The notes: generated by a model not told the origin, from the sequence alone. A stretch of DNA of 64,000 bases from Asanoa ferruginea (GCF_003387075.1 NZ_QUMQ01000001.1:3968001-4032000); one strand, 5' to 3'. Numbered from the stretch's first letter, positions 8,402-17,481 are shown. Made by a program: numbers and translations.

Positions 8402-9240
8402 ATCGACGCCAGCAGGCGCTCGCGCAAAGGTGCGGCCCGGTCGGCGAAGTCGCGCTGGGCCGCCGCGTATTCGGCCCGCCCGGGCGCGGTTTCGATCCGC
8501 ACCGGTGGATAGCCGAGCGCCTCGAGGTCGTAGGGGCTGGCCCGCATGTCGAGCGTGCGGATGTCGCGGGCCAGCGCGAAGCAGTCGGCCACGAGCTCGC
8601 TGGGCACCAGCGGAGAGAGCTTGTAGGCCCACTTGTAGAGATCCATGTTGGCGTGCAGGCAGCCGGGCTGCTCGAGCTCGTGCTGCCGCTCCCGGGTCGG
8701 GGTGAGCACGTTGAGCGGGCGGGCCGGCGCGGTGAAGAACCGGTAGGCGTCGAAGTGGCTGCAGCGCACCCCGCGCTCCTCGACCACGGCCGCGGTCTGG
8801 GCCGGGGAGAGCCGCAGCGGCCAGGCGTCGTGCCGTACCTCGTCCTGGGTCTGCCGGTAGACCATCGCCCACTCGTGCATGCCGAAGCAGCCGAGCTGGG
8901 CCGGGCGGCCGGCGGTGCGGGTCAGCAGGGTGCGGATCCAGTCGATCGAGGTGGCCCGGTGGCCGCGGACGACCTCGGCGTCGACGGTGACGCCGGCGGG
9001 CTCGGCGCGGTAGTCGCGCCCCAGCTCCTGCACCGAGGCCCCGGCCAGGACCACCCCGGCGCCCGGGTGCCAGCGGCGTAGCTGGGCGGGCCGGTGGGAG
9101 TAGTAGGTGAACAGGAAGTCTTCGACCGGGTGGCGCTCGCCGGCCCGGCGCCGCCGCAGGTGCGGCTCGACCCAGCCGTCGACCCGCCGCTCGTGCGCGA
9201 GCCGGCGGGCCCGCCAGGCATCGAGCGCGAGAACCGTCAC
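8398..9240 (-). CDS. Conserved actinobacterial protein, annotated in relatives as 3-methyladenine DNA glycosylase
   Basis: A 280-residue protein with the conserved segments HPVEDFLFTYYSHRPAQLRRWHPG near residue 37, GCFGMHEWAMVYR in the middle, and CLHANMDLYKWAYKL near 200. I recall actinobacterial orthologs being labelled 3-methyladenine DNA glycosylase. I see none of the Tag, AlkA (helix-hairpin-helix) or AAG/MPG motifs, so that label looks like annotation transfer. No signal peptide or membrane segment is present. It overlaps the convergent CGNR gene by 4 bp and ends a minus-strand unit. True activity is unknown. Confidence 0.75.
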   Translation of the reverse strand: MTVLALDAWRARRLAHERRVDGWVEPHLRRRRAGERHPVEDFLFTYYSHRPAQLRRWHPGAGVVLAGASVQELGRDYRAEPAGVTVDAEVVRGHRATSIDWIRTLLTRTAGRPAQLGCFGMHEWAMVYRQTQDEVRHDAWPLRLSPAQTAAVVEERGVRCSHFDAYRFFTAPARPLNVLTPTRERQHELEQPGCLHANMDLYKWAYKLSPLVPSELVADCFALARDIRTLDMRASPYDLEALGYPPVRIETAPGRAEYAAAQRDFADRAAPLRERLLASI

Positions 9241-9308
9241 CCCACGAGGGTAGCCAGCGGTGGCGCCACGCCCTCCGTGAAGGTGCGGGCGCCACCGCTG
9301 GCGGGGCC

Positions 9309-9719
9309 TCAGGCGCCCAGCGAGGAACGGATCTTGTTGATCATGGACATCTCGTTGTCACTGACCCCACCCTGAGCCTTCGCGACCTGGTCGCAGGCGC
9401 TCATGATGGTGTTGCGGAAGTTCTGCAGGTCCTGCGGGTTCTTCGACAGGATCTGCTGCGACTGCTGGAGCATCGACATGACGCCGCTTTCCATGTCGGC
9501 CGAGCTGCCCTTGGGCATCTTCGGCATGCCCCCACTGCCCTTGAAGATCTCCTGCATGTCGGGAGACGCGCTCTTGAGGGCCTTCGAGCCCGCGAACATC
9601 TCCTTGATCGTGCCCATGATCCCCGGATCGGACTTCGAGACGAGCATCATCGCGCCCATCGCCGCGTTGCGCAGGGTGTCGCGCTCCTGGTCGGAGTAGC
9701 GCATGGTTTTGTCTGTCAT
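9309..9719 (-). CDS. Small hypothetical helical protein
   Basis: A 136-residue protein read from ATG 9719. It appears all-helical and is rich in Met, Lys and Ser, with a flexible central stretch (KGSGGMPKMPKGSS). The C-terminus (GVSDNEMSMINKIRSSLG) recalls the last helices of TerB-like domains, but this is only a loose resemblance. Its base composition and codon use look slightly less GC-extreme than the neighbours. It follows the methyltransferase gene on the same strand by 52 bp, so the two may be co-transcribed. I cannot name a function. Confidence 0.7.
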   Translation of the reverse strand: MTDKTMRYSDQERDTLRNAAMGAMMLVSKSDPGIMGTIKEMFAGSKALKSASPDMQEIFKGSGGMPKMPKGSSADMESGVMSMLQQSQQILSKNPQDLQNFRNTIMSACDQVAKAQGGVSDNEMSMINKIRSSLGA

Positions 9720-9771
9720 GCCCAGATCCTGGCCCGGCCGGATGCCCGTGGGTGCGGAAACCGAGCAAGGT

Positions 9772-10539
9772 CTATGGCCCGGTTTTCCGCCCCAATCCGG
9801 CGTACCAACCGGCCGGTCGTGGCGTCGCCGGCGGCGGTGCCGATGGCTCCCATCGGCGCGCCGCCACCAGCCCGGGGCCGACCAGCGCGAAGCGGTCGAA
9901 CAGCGCGGCGATCTCGGACCGGCTGCGCGGGCGCAGCGGAATGCCGGCGGCGGCGTAGAGGTCGGCGACCCGGCCCACCCGGTCGGGTGAGTCGTCGGCG
10001 CTGCCGTGGCTGATCGCCAGATAACTGCCCGGGGCGACGTGGTCGTAGATCGATGCCGTGCCACTGGCCGGCTCTTCGGCGTCGGGCACGAAGTGGTAGA
10101 CCGCCAGCGCCAGCACTGCGACCGGCCGGGCGAAGTCGATGTAGTGCCGCACATCCCGGTGGCGCAACACCAACTCCGGGTCGCGCAGGTCGGCCTGCAC
10201 GACGGTCACGTCTGGGTTGCCGATGACGCCGATCCGGTTGTGCAGCACGGCCATCGGGTCGGTGTCGACGTAGACCACCCGGCTGCCGCAGACCATCTGG
10301 TGGGTGTTGCGGGCGGTCGGCAGGCCGGCGCCCAGGTCGAGGAACTGCCGGATGCCGCGGGCCACCAGGTGTTGCAGCACCCGGCCGAGAAAGGCCCGGT
10401 TGGCCCGGGCGGCCTCGGGAAGCTCGGGGCACGCGGTCGTGACCGCGTCGGCCAGCCGCCGATCGGCCGGGCTGGCACGGTCGCCGCCCTGGTGGTAATC
10501 CCACATGCGGGCCACGTTGGGCGCCTCGTCGACGGTCAC
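9772..10539 (-). CDS. SAM-dependent methyltransferase, Methyltransf_19 (DUF574) family
   Basis: A 255-residue protein starting at GTG 10539 with an upstream GGAGG. It has the hallmarks of this actinomycete family: NVARMWDYHQGG at the N-terminus, FLDLGAGLPTARNTHQ as the SAM-binding loop near residue 84, YVDTDPMAVLHNR as the acidic end of strand 2, and DFARPVAVLALAVYHFV in the core. These proteins occur in many paralogs in Streptomyces and Micromonosporaceae; the methyl acceptor is generally not known. It is divergent from the FAH gene, 82 bp away. Confidence 0.9.
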   Translation of the reverse strand: MTVDEAPNVARMWDYHQGGDRASPADRRLADAVTTACPELPEAARANRAFLGRVLQHLVARGIRQFLDLGAGLPTARNTHQMVCGSRVVYVDTDPMAVLHNRIGVIGNPDVTVVQADLRDPELVLRHRDVRHYIDFARPVAVLALAVYHFVPDAEEPASGTASIYDHVAPGSYLAISHGSADDSPDRVGRVADLYAAAGIPLRPRSRSEIAALFDRFALVGPGLVAARRWEPSAPPPATPRPAGWYAGLGRKTGP

Positions 10540-10609
10540 CGCAGACCTCCGTCCTCCAACTCAGCATGTCAACGTGACCGCCCGATCGGGGGACAGGCTG
10601 TGCGACGGC

Positions 10610-10624
10610 TAGATTTGGGGCGTG
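10610..10624 (+). promoter_or_regulatory. Leaderless promoter of the FAH gene
   Basis: A -10 hexamer TAGATT at 10610-10615 with exactly 6 nt to the GTG start at 10622. There is no SD. This geometry is typical of leaderless actinobacterial mRNAs. Confidence 0.5.
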
Positions 10625-11425
10625 CGTATCGCTTTGTTCGCCCATTCCAACGGGCAGTCGTTCGGCGTCGTCGAGGGTGAGACCGGCGCCGGGGCTGACG
10701 CGTTGACCGTCGCCGAAATCGAGGGCCTGCCCTTCGGCGAGATCAAGTTCACCAACCGGCGCTGGGCGCTGGCCGACGTGCGGCTGCTGCCGCCGATGCT
10801 GCCCCGCAAAATCATCGCGGTCGGCCGCAACTACGTCGAGCACGCGTCCGAGCTGGGCAATGAGGTGCCCAAGGAGCCGCTGCTGTTCCTCAAGCCGCCG
10901 TCGTCGGTGATCGGGCCGGGCGACGCGATCGAGCTGCCGATCCAGTCCAAGCAGGTGGAGCACGAGGCCGAGTTGGCCGTCGTGATCGGCCTACAGGGCG
11001 CCCGTCGGGTCGACCGGGCCGGCGCCGAGCGGGCCATCTTCGGCTACACCGCCGCCAACGACGTGACCGCTCGGGATCTCCAGCGCAGCGACGGGCAGTG
11101 GACCCGGGCCAAGGGCTTCGACACCTTCTGCCCGATCGGCCCGTGGATCGTCACCGACCTCGATGTCAGCAACCTCGAGGTGCGCTGCGAGGTCGGCCGC
11201 CCGCCGGAGGAGCTCGAGGTGCGGCAGCTCGGCAACACCCGCGACATGGTCTTCGACATCCCGACGATCGTGTCCTACGTCTCGCACGTGATGACGCTCG
11301 GCCCGGGCGACGTGATCCTGACCGGCACGCCCGCCGGGGTCAGCCCGATTCTGGCCGGCGAGACCGTCTCGGTGCGGATCGAGGGCATCGGTGACCTGGT
11401 CAACCCGGTCACAGCCATCGAGTGA
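10622..11425 (+). CDS. Fumarylacetoacetate hydrolase (FAH) family protein
   Basis: A 267-residue protein with the FAH C-terminal-domain fold. The substrate-loop segment AVGRNYVEHASELGNEVP and FLKPPSSVIGPGD lie at about residues 63-100. The metal ligands sit in HEAELAVVIG and YTAANDVTARDLQ, and VILTGTPAGVSP near the C-terminus is diagnostic. The family includes 2-hydroxyhepta-2,4-diene-1,7-dioate isomerases, acylpyruvases and oxaloacetate decarboxylases, which cannot be separated here. Related actinomycetes carry an FAH gene upstream of gltX and these tRNA genes; no gltX follows here. Confidence 0.88.
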   Translation: MRIALFAHSNGQSFGVVEGETGAGADALTVAEIEGLPFGEIKFTNRRWALADVRLLPPMLPRKIIAVGRNYVEHASELGNEVPKEPLLFLKPPSSVIGPGDAIELPIQSKQVEHEAELAVVIGLQGARRVDRAGAERAIFGYTAANDVTARDLQRSDGQWTRAKGFDTFCPIGPWIVTDLDVSNLEVRCEVGRPPEELEVRQLGNTRDMVFDIPTIVSYVSHVMTLGPGDVILTGTPAGVSPILAGETVSVRIEGIGDLVNPVTAIE

Positions 11426-11448
11426 TGTCCAACCGGGGGGTGGCGGAT

Positions 11449-11477
11449 TTGGTAGCCGACCACCCCTCCGGTAAAGT
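11449..11477 (+). promoter_or_regulatory. Promoter for the tRNA-Gln/tRNA-Glu genes
   Basis: TTGGTA (11449-11454) and TAAAGT (11472-11477) are separated by 17 bp, a good match to a housekeeping -35/-10 pair. Transcription would start about 20 nt before the tRNA-Gln. Confidence 0.6.
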
Positions 11478-11502
11478 TCTCACTCGGCGCTTCAAGCGCC
11501 AT

Positions 11503-11574
11503 TGGGGTATGGGGTAATTGGCAGCCCAACTGATTCTGGTTCAGTTAGTCTAGGTTCGAGTCCTGGTACCCCAG
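11503..11574 (+). tRNA. tRNA-Gln (CTG anticodon)
   Basis: A 72-nt cloverleaf. Acceptor TGGGGTA pairs with TACCCCA, followed by discriminator G. The D arm is GGGT...GCCC. The anticodon stem ACTGA/TCAGT encloses loop TTCTGGT with anticodon CTG, and the T arm contains GGTTCGAGTCC. CCA is not encoded (G then CAA). It reads CAG codons. Confidence 0.93.
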
Positions 11575-11651
11575 CAACGATGCCGAGGCGGCGTCGGAGT
11601 TGGATCTGGTAGAGTTCCGCTCCGTTGTCATCGCGACATCGTGGAAGTCCT

Positions 11652-11724
11652 GGCCCCGTCGTCTAGCGGCCTAGGACGCCGCCCTCTCAAGGCGGTAGCG
11701 TGGGTTCGAATCCCATCGGGGCTA
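11652..11724 (+). tRNA. tRNA-Glu (CTC anticodon)
   Basis: A 73-nt cloverleaf. Acceptor GGCCCCG pairs with CGGGGCT (G-U at the first pair), discriminator A. The anticodon stem CCGCC/GGCGG encloses loop CTCTCAA with anticodon CTC, and the T arm contains GGGTTCGAATCCC. CCA is not fully encoded. The two tRNAs are 77 bp apart and probably share a transcript that ends at the terminator immediately downstream. Confidence 0.93.
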
Positions 11725-11733
11725 CATCGGGCT

Positions 11734-11768
11734 AAACCCCTCGAGATCACTCGGGGGGTTTGCTTTTT
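11734..11768 (+). terminator. Rho-independent terminator after tRNA-Glu
   Basis: A 12-bp stem (11734-11745 with 11750-11761, one T-G wobble) around loop ATCA, followed by GC and five T residues. It ends the tRNA transcript. On the other strand it could also stop ndgR transcripts, whose stop codon is 30 bp away. Confidence 0.85.
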
Positions 11769-11797
11769 GCCCTGGTTCGACCGTCCACTGTGTGGGG

Positions 11798-12484
11798 TCA
11801 GAGACCCGAAAGCCGTTGCCCCGCACGGACTACGGCCATGGCGTGGCGGTCGCCGGGGCGGCGGCCCAGGCGCTCGATGGGGCCCGAGACGCTGATCGAG
11901 GCGATCACCCGGCCGGTGCGGTCGCGGATCGGTGCCGACACGCTGGCCACACCAGGCTCACGCTCGGCGACGCTCTGGGCCCAGCCACGACGCCGGACCT
12001 CGGCCAGCGTGCGGCCGGTAAACTTGCAGCGTGGCAGCAGGGGCATGACCGCCTCCGGCGGCTCCCAGGCGAGCAGGATCTGGGCGGCCGAGCCGGCCGT
12101 CATCGGCAACACCGAGCCGACCGGCACCGTGTCGCGCAGGCCACTGGCGCGTTCCGCGGCGGCGACACAGATCCGTTCGTCGGCACGGCGCAGATAGAGC
12201 TGGGCGCTCTCGCCGGTCGCGTCCCGCAATGCGGACAGCAGCGGCTCGGCGGCGGTGAGCAGCACATCGGGCGCCGCATTGGCCAGCTCGCCCAGGCGTG
12301 GGCCGGGGCGCCAGCGCCCCTGTGTGTCGCGCACCAGCATGCGATGGATCTCTAACGCCTGTGCCAGGCGGTGTGCGGTGGCCCTCGGCAACCGGGTCCG
12401 CTCCACCAATTCGGCCAGGCTGGCGCCGTCGACACAGGCCGCGAGGATCACCACCGCCTTGTCGAGGACGCCGACACCGCTCAT
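11798..12484 (-). CDS. ndgR: IclR-family regulator NdgR
   Basis: A 228-residue protein from ATG 12484 (MSGVGVLDKA). An N-terminal winged helix-turn-helix (about residues 1-60, with LAELVERTRLPRATAHRLAQAL) is followed by the IclR effector domain. Segments such as TGESAQLYLRR, ICVAAAERASGLRDTVPVGS and RRGWAQSVAEREPGVASVSAP closely match actinomycete NdgR/LtbR as I remember them. NdgR controls leuCD and other amino-acid genes and is transcribed divergently from leuC, as here. An in-frame ATG at 12508 would add eight residues inside the likely promoter and is less plausible. Confidence 0.92.
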   Translation of the reverse strand: MSGVGVLDKAVVILAACVDGASLAELVERTRLPRATAHRLAQALEIHRMLVRDTQGRWRPGPRLGELANAAPDVLLTAAEPLLSALRDATGESAQLYLRRADERICVAAAERASGLRDTVPVGSVLPMTAGSAAQILLAWEPPEAVMPLLPRCKFTGRTLAEVRRRGWAQSVAEREPGVASVSAPIRDRTGRVIASISVSGPIERLGRRPGDRHAMAVVRAGQRLSGL

Positions 12485-12536
12485 ACTGTGTCCCACAAGC
12501 CGAAACATACCTCCCAGAATTTAGGATGTCCAGATG
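12485..12536 (+). promoter_or_regulatory. ndgR-leuC divergent control region with leaderless leuC promoter
   Basis: Only 49 bp separate the two start codons. TAGGAT (12522-12527) ends 6 nt before the leuC ATG at 12534, so leuC mRNA is probably leaderless. The interval includes ACTGTGTCCCACAAG next to the ndgR start, a candidate site for autoregulation by NdgR. I could not identify an exact operator. Confidence 0.5.
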
Positions 12537-13988
12537 GTGGGAGTCACTCCGAAGCCAACGTCACCGAGGACCCTGGCCGAGAAGGTCTGGGACGCGCACG
12601 TGGTGCGATCCGCCGAGGGTGAGCCAGATCTGCTCTTCATCGACCTGCACCTGCTGCACGAGGTGACCAGCCCGCAGGCGTTCGACGGGCTGCGTGTCGC
12701 CGGCCGGCCCGTGCGGCGCACCGATCTGACGCTCGCGACCGAGGATCACAACACGCCAACCGGTTACAGCAACCCGGCGTTCAACCTCCGGCGCGGTGAT
12801 CCGCTGACGATCGCCGACCCGACGTCGCGCACCCAGATCGAGACCCTGCGCCGCAACTGCGCCGAGTTCGGCATCCGCCTGCTCCCACTGGGCGACGACA
12901 ACCAGGGCATCGTGCACGTCATCGGCCCGCAGCTCGGTGTCACCCAGCCCGGCCTGACGATCGTGTGCGGCGACTCACACACGGCCACCCACGGCGCTTT
13001 CGGCGCGCTGGCCTTCGGCATCGGCACCAGCGAGGTCGAGCACGTGCTGGCCACCCAGACGCTGCCGCAATCGCGGCCGAAGACCATGGCCGTCAACGTC
13101 GTCGGTGAGCTCGCTCCCGGCGTCACCGCCAAAGACCTGGTTCTGGCGCTCATAGCGCAGGTGGGCACCGGCGGTGGCCGCGGCCACATCGTCGAATACC
13201 GCGGTGAGGCGATCCGCAACCTCTCCATGGAGGGGCGGATGACGATCGCCAACATGTCGATCGAATGGGGCGCCAAGGCCGGCATGATCGCGCCGGACGA
13301 GACGACCTATGCCTACTTGAAGGGCCGGCCCAACGCGCCGCAGGGCGACGCCTGGGACGCCGCGCTGGACTACTGGCGCAGCCTGCCGACCGACGACGGC
13401 GCGGTCTTCGACACCGAGGTGACCCTCGACGCGACGCGGATCAGCCCGTTCGTCACCTGGGGCACCAACCCGGGCCAGGGCGTCGCGCTCGACGGCACGG
13501 TGCCGTCGCCGGATGACTTCGCCCTCGAGGGTGAGCGCACCGCGGCGACGCGGGCACTGGAATACATGGCGCTGACGCCCGGCACCCCGCTGCGCGACAT
13601 CGCGGTCGACGTGGTCTTCGTCGGCTCGTGCACCAACGGCCGGCTGGAAGACCTGCGCGCGGCGGCCGACGTGATCCGCGGCCACCGGGTCGCCGAGGGC
13701 GTGCGGATGCTGGTCGTGCCCGGTTCCGCGGCCGTCCGCGAGGCGGCCGAGATGGAGGGTCTCGACAAGGTCTTCGCCGACGCGGGCGCCGAGTGGCGGT
13801 TCGCCGGCTGCTCCATGTGTCTGGGCATGAACCCCGACACGCTCTCGCCGGGCCAGCGCTGCGCCTCCACCTCCAACCGCAACTTCGAAGGCCGCCAGGG
13901 CCGGGGCGGGCGCACCCACCTCGTCTCGCCGCCCGTCGCCGCCGCCACCGCCGTGCGCGGCCGGCTGGCGTCGCCGGCAGACCTGTGA
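12534..13988 (+). CDS. leuC: 3-isopropylmalate dehydratase large subunit
   Basis: A 484-residue protein of normal length for LeuC. It isomerises 2-isopropylmalate to 3-isopropylmalate in leucine synthesis, together with LeuD. The aconitase-fold landmarks are present: [36 protein letters not shown] near residue 142, the [4Fe-4S] ligands in FVGSCTNGR and [11 protein letters not shown], and [10 protein letters not shown] near the C-terminus. The start ATG 12534 agrees with the leaderless -10. leuD follows after 29 bp behind a good SD. Confidence 0.97.
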   Translation: MVGVTPKPTSPRTLAEKVWDAHVVRSAEGEPDLLFIDLHLLHEVTSPQAFDGLRVAGRPVRRTDLTLATEDHNTPTGYSNPAFNLRRGDPLTIADPTSRTQIETLRRNCAEFGIRLLPLGDDNQGIVHVIGPQLGVTQPGLTIVCGDSHTATHGAFGALAFGIGTSEVEHVLATQTLPQSRPKTMAVNVVGELAPGVTAKDLVLALIAQVGTGGGRGHIVEYRGEAIRNLSMEGRMTIANMSIEWGAKAGMIAPDETTYAYLKGRPNAPQGDAWDAALDYWRSLPTDDGAVFDTEVTLDATRISPFVTWGTNPGQGVALDGTVPSPDDFALEGERTAATRALEYMALTPGTPLRDIAVDVVFVGSCTNGRLEDLRAAADVIRGHRVAEGVRMLVVPGSAAVREAAEMEGLDKVFADAGAEWRFAGCSMCLGMNPDTLSPGQRCASTSNRNFEGRQGRGGRTHLVSPPVAAATAVRGRLASPADL

Positions 13989-14017
13989 CGTCGGCGACAC
14001 CAGGGAGAGAAGGAACG

Positions 14018-14605
14018 ATGGACAAGTTCACCGTGCACACCGGCACCGCCGTCCCGCTGCGGCGGTCCAACGTGGATACCGACCAGATCATCCCCGCGGT
14101 GTACCTCAAGAGGGTGACCCGCACCGGCTTCCAGGACGGCCTGTTCAGCGCCTGGCGCGAAGACCCGTCGTTCGTGCTCAACGACCCGAGCTTCAGCGGG
14201 GCGTCGGTGCTCGTGGCCGGTCCCGAGTTCGGCACCGGGTCATCGCGCGAGCACGCCGTGTGGGCCTTGCGCGACTACGGTTTCCGCGCCGTCGTCTCGC
14301 CGCGGTTCGGCGACATCTTCCGTGGCAACGCTCTCAAGGAGGGCCTGCTGCCGGTCGAGCTCGAACTGCCGGCTGTGGAAGAGCTGTGGGCGTTGGTCGA
14401 GGGTGACCCCACCACTCGGGTGACAGTCGACCTGGAAGCACGGCAACTCCGTGCGGGTGACCACGTCTGGGCGTTCCCGCTCGACGACTTCAGCCGTTGG
14501 CGGCTGCTCGAAGGGCTTGACGACATCGGCCTGACCTTGCGGCATGAGGCGGAAATCACGGAGTATGAGCAGCACCGGGCGGCTTTCCTGCCCGCCATCA
14601 GCTAG
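14018..14605 (+). CDS. leuD: 3-isopropylmalate dehydratase small subunit
   Basis: A 195-residue swivelling-domain subunit of isopropylmalate isomerase. The conserved segments [16 protein letters not shown] near residue 18, [17 protein letters not shown] near 68 and [20 protein letters not shown] near 94 are all present. The ATG at 14018 follows GGGAGAGAAGGA. It forms a two-gene operon with leuC, closed by a strong hairpin at 14642. Confidence 0.97.
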   Translation: MDKFTVHTGTAVPLRRSNVDTDQIIPAVYLKRVTRTGFQDGLFSAWREDPSFVLNDPSFSGASVLVAGPEFGTGSSREHAVWALRDYGFRAVVSPRFGDIFRGNALKEGLLPVELELPAVEELWALVEGDPTTRVTVDLEARQLRAGDHVWAFPLDDFSRWRLLEGLDDIGLTLRHEAEITEYEQHRAAFLPAIS

Positions 14606-14641
14606 CCCTTTTCCCGGCCACACGGCCGATGCCAGCGGCCA

Positions 14642-14677
14642 ATTCGCCCCCTCCGGGTTCCACCGGAGGGGGCGAAT
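14642..14677 (+). terminator. Hairpin terminator of leuCD
   Basis: A perfect 15-bp stem (14642-14656 with 14663-14677) around loop GTTCCA. No T-tract follows, so it resembles the I-shaped terminators common in actinomycetes. Confidence 0.65.
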
Positions 14678-14790
14678 CCGTTACGACACAACGACTTATT
14701 TCCGCGATATGTTTGTGTACCGATGACAATGGGCATACGGTGCGCGCAGAATGGCACGCGTTGAGGCCATGCAAACATCGGAGGGAAGTT

Positions 14791-15369
14791 GTGAACAAAG
14801 CCGAGCTCATCGAGGCGCTCGCCGCTCGCCTGGGGGACCGGAAGACGGCGACGGCGGCGCTCGACGCGGTCCTCACTGAGGTCCAGCAAGCGGTCACCAA
14901 GGGCGACCGCGTAGCCATCACCGGCTTCGGTGTCTTCGAAAAGCGCGTGCGCGGCGCCCGAACAGCCCGCAACCCGCGCACCGGCGAAGCGGTGAAGGTC
15001 AAGAAGACGTCCGTCCCGGCGTTCCGCGCTGGCGCGGGCTTCCGGGAGATGGTCGCCAGCGGTCGCGTGCCGAAGGTCGCCGCCGCTAAGAAGACCACCG
15101 CCAAGGCGACCACCGCCAAGGCCACCGCGGCCAAGGCCACCACCGCCACGAAGGCGGCGGCCGCCAAGAAGACCGCCACCGCGACGAAGAAGGCCGCTCC
15201 CGCCAAGACGGCTGCCAAGTCGACCGCGGCGAAGACCACCACCGCCCGCAAGGCGGCCGTTGCCAAGAAGACCAGCAGCGCGGCTGCCAAGAAGACCACC
15301 ACGGCACGCACCACCGCCGCGGCCAAGAAGGCTCCCGCCCGGAAGGCGCCCGCCAAGAAGGCACGCTGA
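14791..15369 (+). CDS. hup: Histone-like HU protein with lysine/alanine-rich C-terminal tail (HupB/HupS type)
   Basis: A 192-residue protein from GTG 14791 ([13 protein letters not shown]), with SD GGAGGGAAG nearby. Residues 1 to about 92 are a canonical HU fold ending in the DNA-binding arm with [23 protein letters not shown]. Residues ~100-192 are a basic tail of [11 protein letters not shown] and PARKAPAKK repeats, resembling eukaryotic H1 and mycobacterial HupB. It compacts the nucleoid; the tail adds non-specific DNA binding and is a known acetylation target in HupB. The upstream in-frame extension lacks coding character. A long hairpin follows the stop. Confidence 0.95.
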   Translation: MNKAELIEALAARLGDRKTATAALDAVLTEVQQAVTKGDRVAITGFGVFEKRVRGARTARNPRTGEAVKVKKTSVPAFRAGAGFREMVASGRVPKVAAAKKTTAKATTAKATAAKATTATKAAAAKKTATATKKAAPAKTAAKSTAAKTTTARKAAVAKKTSSAAAKKTTTARTTAAAKKAPARKAPAKKAR

Positions 15370-15380
15370 CCTGACGAGAC

Positions 15381-15420
15381 GCCGAAGGCGCCCACCGGTT
15401 CTCCGGTGGGCGCCTTCGGC
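15381..15420. terminator. Long perfect hairpin after hup
   Basis: An 18-bp perfect stem (15381-15398 with 15403-15420) around TTCT. There is no T-tract, so it is probably an I-shaped terminator protecting the hup mRNA 3' end. Confidence 0.7.
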
Positions 15421-15527
15421 CGTCAAGGTCCGCTGTGGACCGCCGGGAAGCCGGTGGACCTCACGGTCAGCGCTGTCGAGCCAACTGAACGTAGACGGGC
15501 CGCCCCAGGCTCGCGAGAATCTCTCAG

Positions 15528-17411
15528 GTGCGCCGCACCTATCTGACCGCCGCCGGGATCGCGCTCGGTGTCGCCCTGCTGACCGACGTGCTCCGCGTCT
15601 GGTTGCCTTCGATCATCACCATCTTCGGGCAGGCCGCGTCGACACCGGCCGAGCTGATGGGCGGTTTCGCGCTGCTCTGGTTCGTCGGCGCGTTCGCCGT
15701 CGTGCCGTTGCTGCGGCCGCTCGGGCCGCGCGGTGTGGCGTTGGTCGCTGGGATCGCGCTTGCCGCTTGCCGGCTCGGCCTGCTCGCCACCGATGGCGGG
15801 CAGGCACAGCTCTACCTCGCCAGCGCCGGTCTGCTCGCCGGGCTGATCTGGCTCGCCGCGACCGCCGTCACCGGCGTGGAACCCGTGCCCGGCCTGGTTC
15901 TCGGCCTCGCGCTGGGCACCGCAACGCACGCCGCGGTGGGCACATTCGACCTGACTTGGCGCGGCAATGCGATCGCGTGGACGGTGACAGCGGTGCTGTG
16001 CCTGGCATTCGTCGCGCTGCTGCCCGCCGTGACCAACCACACAACCGAATCCACGCCCGGCCCCGCGGCGTGGTTCGTCGCCGGGCCGGTGTTGCTGTTG
16101 TGGACGATGGTCGCGGGTTCGCCCGCACTCGCCAACACCGCCGTCTCCTACGCGCGCGGCGAGGAGACCGGGATCGCCGGTCCCGGCCCGGGTTCGGCGT
16201 TGCCGGCGGTGCTGACGGCGGTGTCGGTCGGGTTGTTGGCGGCCGGCGCCCTGCTGCTCCGGCCGACCGCGGCGGTGGCCGTCGCGGGTCTGGTGACGAT
16301 GGTCGCCGGCACGGTCGCGTTCACGCTGTCGTGGGGTTCCGGCCTGATCCTGGCCATCCCGGCTACCGCACTGGGCCTCGGGTTGGTGTTGTGCGCGACC
16401 GGGTTCCGCACCGACCGGGGTGATCCGGCGGCCGGCGGACGCAGGCGCGGCTTCGCGGCGGTCGGCGGGATGACCGTGTTCGCGGTCGCCGCGGTGCTCT
16501 ACTACGCCTCATATGACATCGGCTACCCCAACGAGTGGGTGCCACCCGCGGTCGCGGCCGTCGTCGCGTTTGTGGCCGGGCGGCCGCCGTACCCCCGAAT
16601 GGATGTCGGTCGTTCCTGGTCCTGGACCGCTGTTCCGCTGGCCGTTGTCGCCACGTTCGGGGCGGGGTTGTTGATGCCGGGGTCGGTGCCGGCCGGTGGG
16701 CGCGCGCCGGCGCCCGGCGTGGTGCGGGTGGTGGCCTACAACATCCGGATGGGCTTCGGCCTCGACGGGCGGCTCGACCTGGCCGGGCTGACGGCGGCGA
16801 TCGCCGCGCAGCGCCCCGACGTCGTGTTGCTCAGCGAGGTCGACCGGGCCTGGTTGCTCAACGGCGGCCATGACACGCTCGCGCTGCTCGCCGAGCGGCT
16901 CGGGATGCCCTACCGGTTCGCCCCGGCGGCCGACGCGGTCTGGGGCGACGCGGTGCTGACCCGGCTGCCGGTGGTCTACACGGCGACGGTCCGGTTGCGC
17001 GCGGTCGGCGCACCGACGGGTGCACAGGCGCTCGGTGTCGTGCTCGACGCCGACGGGGCCGAGGTCGCCGTCGTCTCCACCCACCTTCAGCCGCCACCGG
17101 ACGGCGGGCCGGTGAGCCAGGCGCACGAGGTCGCCACGTTCGCGCGCGGGTTCGCCGCCGGGCGACCGCTGGTCGTCGGTGGCGACCTCAACACCCAGCC
17201 GGGCGACGCGGCGTTCGCCGCCTTCACCGATGCCGGGTTGCTCGACGGCTTCGCCGCCAACCGGCCGCTGCCGACGTCGCCGGCCGACGCGCCCAACGAG
17301 CAGATCGACCACCTGCTGGTGTCGCCGGAGATCAGCGTGACCGAGGTGGTCGCACCCCGCACCGAGGCATCCGACCACCTGCCGGTCGCGGCGACCCTGA
17401 CGGTGTCGTGA
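15528..17411 (+). CDS. Polytopic membrane protein with C-terminal endonuclease/exonuclease/phosphatase domain
   Basis: A 627-residue protein. The first ~390 residues contain about ten hydrophobic segments, starting at TYLTAAGIALGVALL. Residues ~395-627 form an EEP domain with AYNIRMGFG, DVVLLSEVDRAW (metal Glu), VVSTHLQPP, VGGDLNTQPGD, EQIDHLLVSP and EASDHLPVAATL, so all catalytic motifs are intact. The domain should lie outside the membrane, acting on a phosphodiester or phospholipid-type substrate that I cannot specify. It has the same domain plan as the smaller protein at 729-1733, with a larger membrane part. Start GTG 15528 has no strong SD. Confidence 0.85.
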   Translation: MRRTYLTAAGIALGVALLTDVLRVWLPSIITIFGQAASTPAELMGGFALLWFVGAFAVVPLLRPLGPRGVALVAGIALAACRLGLLATDGGQAQLYLASAGLLAGLIWLAATAVTGVEPVPGLVLGLALGTATHAAVGTFDLTWRGNAIAWTVTAVLCLAFVALLPAVTNHTTESTPGPAAWFVAGPVLLLWTMVAGSPALANTAVSYARGEETGIAGPGPGSALPAVLTAVSVGLLAAGALLLRPTAAVAVAGLVTMVAGTVAFTLSWGSGLILAIPATALGLGLVLCATGFRTDRGDPAAGGRRRGFAAVGGMTVFAVAAVLYYASYDIGYPNEWVPPAVAAVVAFVAGRPPYPRMDVGRSWSWTAVPLAVVATFGAGLLMPGSVPAGGRAPAPGVVRVVAYNIRMGFGLDGRLDLAGLTAAIAAQRPDVVLLSEVDRAWLLNGGHDTLALLAERLGMPYRFAPAADAVWGDAVLTRLPVVYTATVRLRAVGAPTGAQALGVVLDADGAEVAVVSTHLQPPPDGGPVSQAHEVATFARGFAAGRPLVVGGDLNTQPGDAAFAAFTDAGLLDGFAANRPLPTSPADAPNEQIDHLLVSPEISVTEVVAPRTEASDHLPVAATLTVS

Positions 17412-17481
17412 GACCCCCGGCGCGGCCGCTCAGATCGATCAGGAGACGACGATCACCGCGGCGGGGTAGTCGAGCTAGGGC

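Noticed and set aside
8398-9240. Firm call as 3-methyladenine DNA glycosylase
   Set aside because: No Tag, AlkA or MPG motifs are visible. The name seems to come from annotation transfer.
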